Positions 5,925-6,638 of a DNA stretch of 6,638 nt are shown here, in pieces. Position numbers and translations under genes: made by a program. Below the pieces are notes generated by a model that searched no databases, had not been told where the DNA came from, and saw nothing but the letters and a program-made list of their open reading frames with translations. Source of the stretch: Deltaproteobacteria bacterium. Its GTDB lineage: Bacteria; Myxococcota_A; UBA9042; DTJE01. The DNA lies in contig JADHTP010000179.1 of NCBI GenBank assembly GCA_016784945.1, positions 1 to 6,638 on the forward strand, read 5' to 3'. Within the stretch, counting starts at the first letter, position 1; the number at the start of each line of letters is the position of its first letter.

Positions 5925-6637
5925 CAGTCAATCATTTCGATGATCACGGAAACGCCCTGCCCCACCCCCACGCACAGGGAGGCCAGTCCGTATCTTCCGC
6001 CGTGCTGCTTCATGGCGTGAACCAGAGTGGTCACGATCCGCGCCCCGGTGCATCCAAGGGGGTGCCCCAGGGCCACGCCGCCACCGTGCAGGTTCACCCT
6101 GGCTTCGTCCAGGCCCAGGTCCCGGATCACGGCCAGCGCCTGCCCGGCGAAGGCCTCGTTCAGTTCGATCACGTCCAGGTCATCCACGTTCAGCCCCACC
6201 TTATCCAGGGCCTTGCGCGTGGCCGGGACGGGGCCGATTCCCATGATACGGGGGTCCACGCCCGCCGACGCGCTGGACAGGATTCGGGCCATGGGCTTTC
6301 GACCCAGTTCGATGGCCCGGGCCTCGGAGGCAATGAGCACCGCCGACGCCCCGTCGTTCAGGGAGGAACTGTTGCCGGCCGTGACCGTGCCGCCCTTGCG
6401 AAAGGCTGGTCTCAGCTTCGCCAGCTTCTCCAGGGTCAGGCCCGCACGTGGGCCTTCGTCCTTTTCGAACACGATGGGGTCGCCCTTTCTCTGGGGAATG
6501 ACCACCGGGACGATCTCGTCCTTGAAAACGCCACTCTCCACCGCCGCCACGGCCTTGTTCTGGCTGGCCAGGGCAAAGGCGTCCTGGTCCTCACGGCTGA
6601 TGCCCTTGGCAGTCACCAGGTTCTCGGCCGTCTCGCC
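5924..6637 (-). CDS. Thiolase (acetyl-CoA acetyltransferase family), N-terminus beyond the right edge
   Basis: The C-terminal 237 residues of a thiolase, which cleaves 3-oxoacyl-CoA with CoA or condenses acyl-CoAs. The frame is open to the right edge, and GETAENLVTAKGISREDQDA continues across an internal GTG at 6616, so that GTG is not the start. Visible landmarks are DGASAVLIAS, the LNEAFA motif, GGGVALGHPLGCTGARI with the catalytic His, and CVGVGQG with the second active-site Cys (CxGxGQG, commonly CIGGGQG). The acylated Cys of the N-terminal half is off the window. About 390-400 residues would be expected in total. It is the promoter-proximal gene of the three seen here, and its TGA stop overlaps the ribosome binding site of the MaoC gene. 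Whether it works in degradation or synthesis cannot be decided from the sequence. Confidence 0.93.
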   Translation of the reverse strand, partial: GETAENLVTAKGISREDQDAFALASQNKAVAAVESGVFKDEIVPVVIPQRKGDPIVFEKDEGPRAGLTLEKLAKLRPAFRKGGTVTAGNSSSLNDGASAVLIASEARAIELGRKPMARILSSASAGVDPRIMGIGPVPATRKALDKVGLNVDDLDVIELNEAFAGQALAVIRDLGLDEARVNLHGGGVALGHPLGCTGARIVTTLVHAMKQHGGRYGLASLCVGVGQGVSVIIEMID

Positions 6638-6638
6638 C

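Noticed and set aside
5931..5931. TTG start for the MaoC gene
   Set aside because: The six extra residues are encoded by the ribosome binding site of the ATG at 5913, which is the better start.
6616..6616. GTG as start of the thiolase
   Set aside because: The reading frame continues upstream with conserved thiolase residues (GETAEN) to the window edge, and the protein would lack the whole N-terminal half.

Overview
The window is GC-rich, apart from short A/T-rich spacers between transcription units, and almost entirely coding on the minus strand. Codon use strongly favours G or C at the third position. The mix of genes suggests a deltaproteobacterial or Myxococcota-like genome, possibly a metagenome-assembled one. 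That mix is a lipoprotein with a Gly/Asp-rich linker behind the lipobox, a twitching-motility ATPase remnant, a B12-type radical SAM enzyme, and an acyl-CoA module of thiolase, MaoC hydratase and MFE-2-like dehydrogenase. The taxonomic placement is inference, since no ribosomal or marker gene is present.

Layout, left to right. (1) 1-999, minus: the N-terminal 333 codons of a B12-binding-domain radical SAM protein that runs off the left edge. (2) 1023-1754, minus: a MerR-type regulator with two successive MerR-like DNA-binding domains, 23 bp upstream of the radical SAM gene and probably cotranscribed with it. A good sigma70-type promoter and a period-7 tandem repeat lie upstream of it. (3) 1881-2458: a scar. 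The C-terminal third of a PilT-family ATPase (minus) and the C-terminal part of a DUF4410-like protein (plus) meet head to head at about 2180-2195, and both have lost their 5' ends there. (4) 2472-4379, minus: a secreted or outer-membrane lipoprotein of the class C beta-lactamase/serine hydrolase family with a long C-terminal extension. (5) 4533-6638, minus: a tight operon of thiolase (N-terminus beyond the right edge), MaoC-like enoyl-CoA hydratase and SDR 3-hydroxyacyl-CoA dehydrogenase, with 10-11 bp gaps and strong Shine-Dalgarno sequences that overlap the preceding stop codons.

How the genes work together: the right-hand operon supplies three consecutive beta-oxidation-type activities (hydration, 3-hydroxyacyl dehydrogenation, thiolysis), or the same steps in reverse. 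The hydratase and dehydrogenase correspond to separate-gene versions of two domains of the eukaryotic peroxisomal multifunctional enzyme type 2. The left-hand regulator and radical SAM gene look like an independent regulated unit of unknown product. I see no convincing new defence or mobile system. The most unusual structure is the double-truncation junction in the middle.
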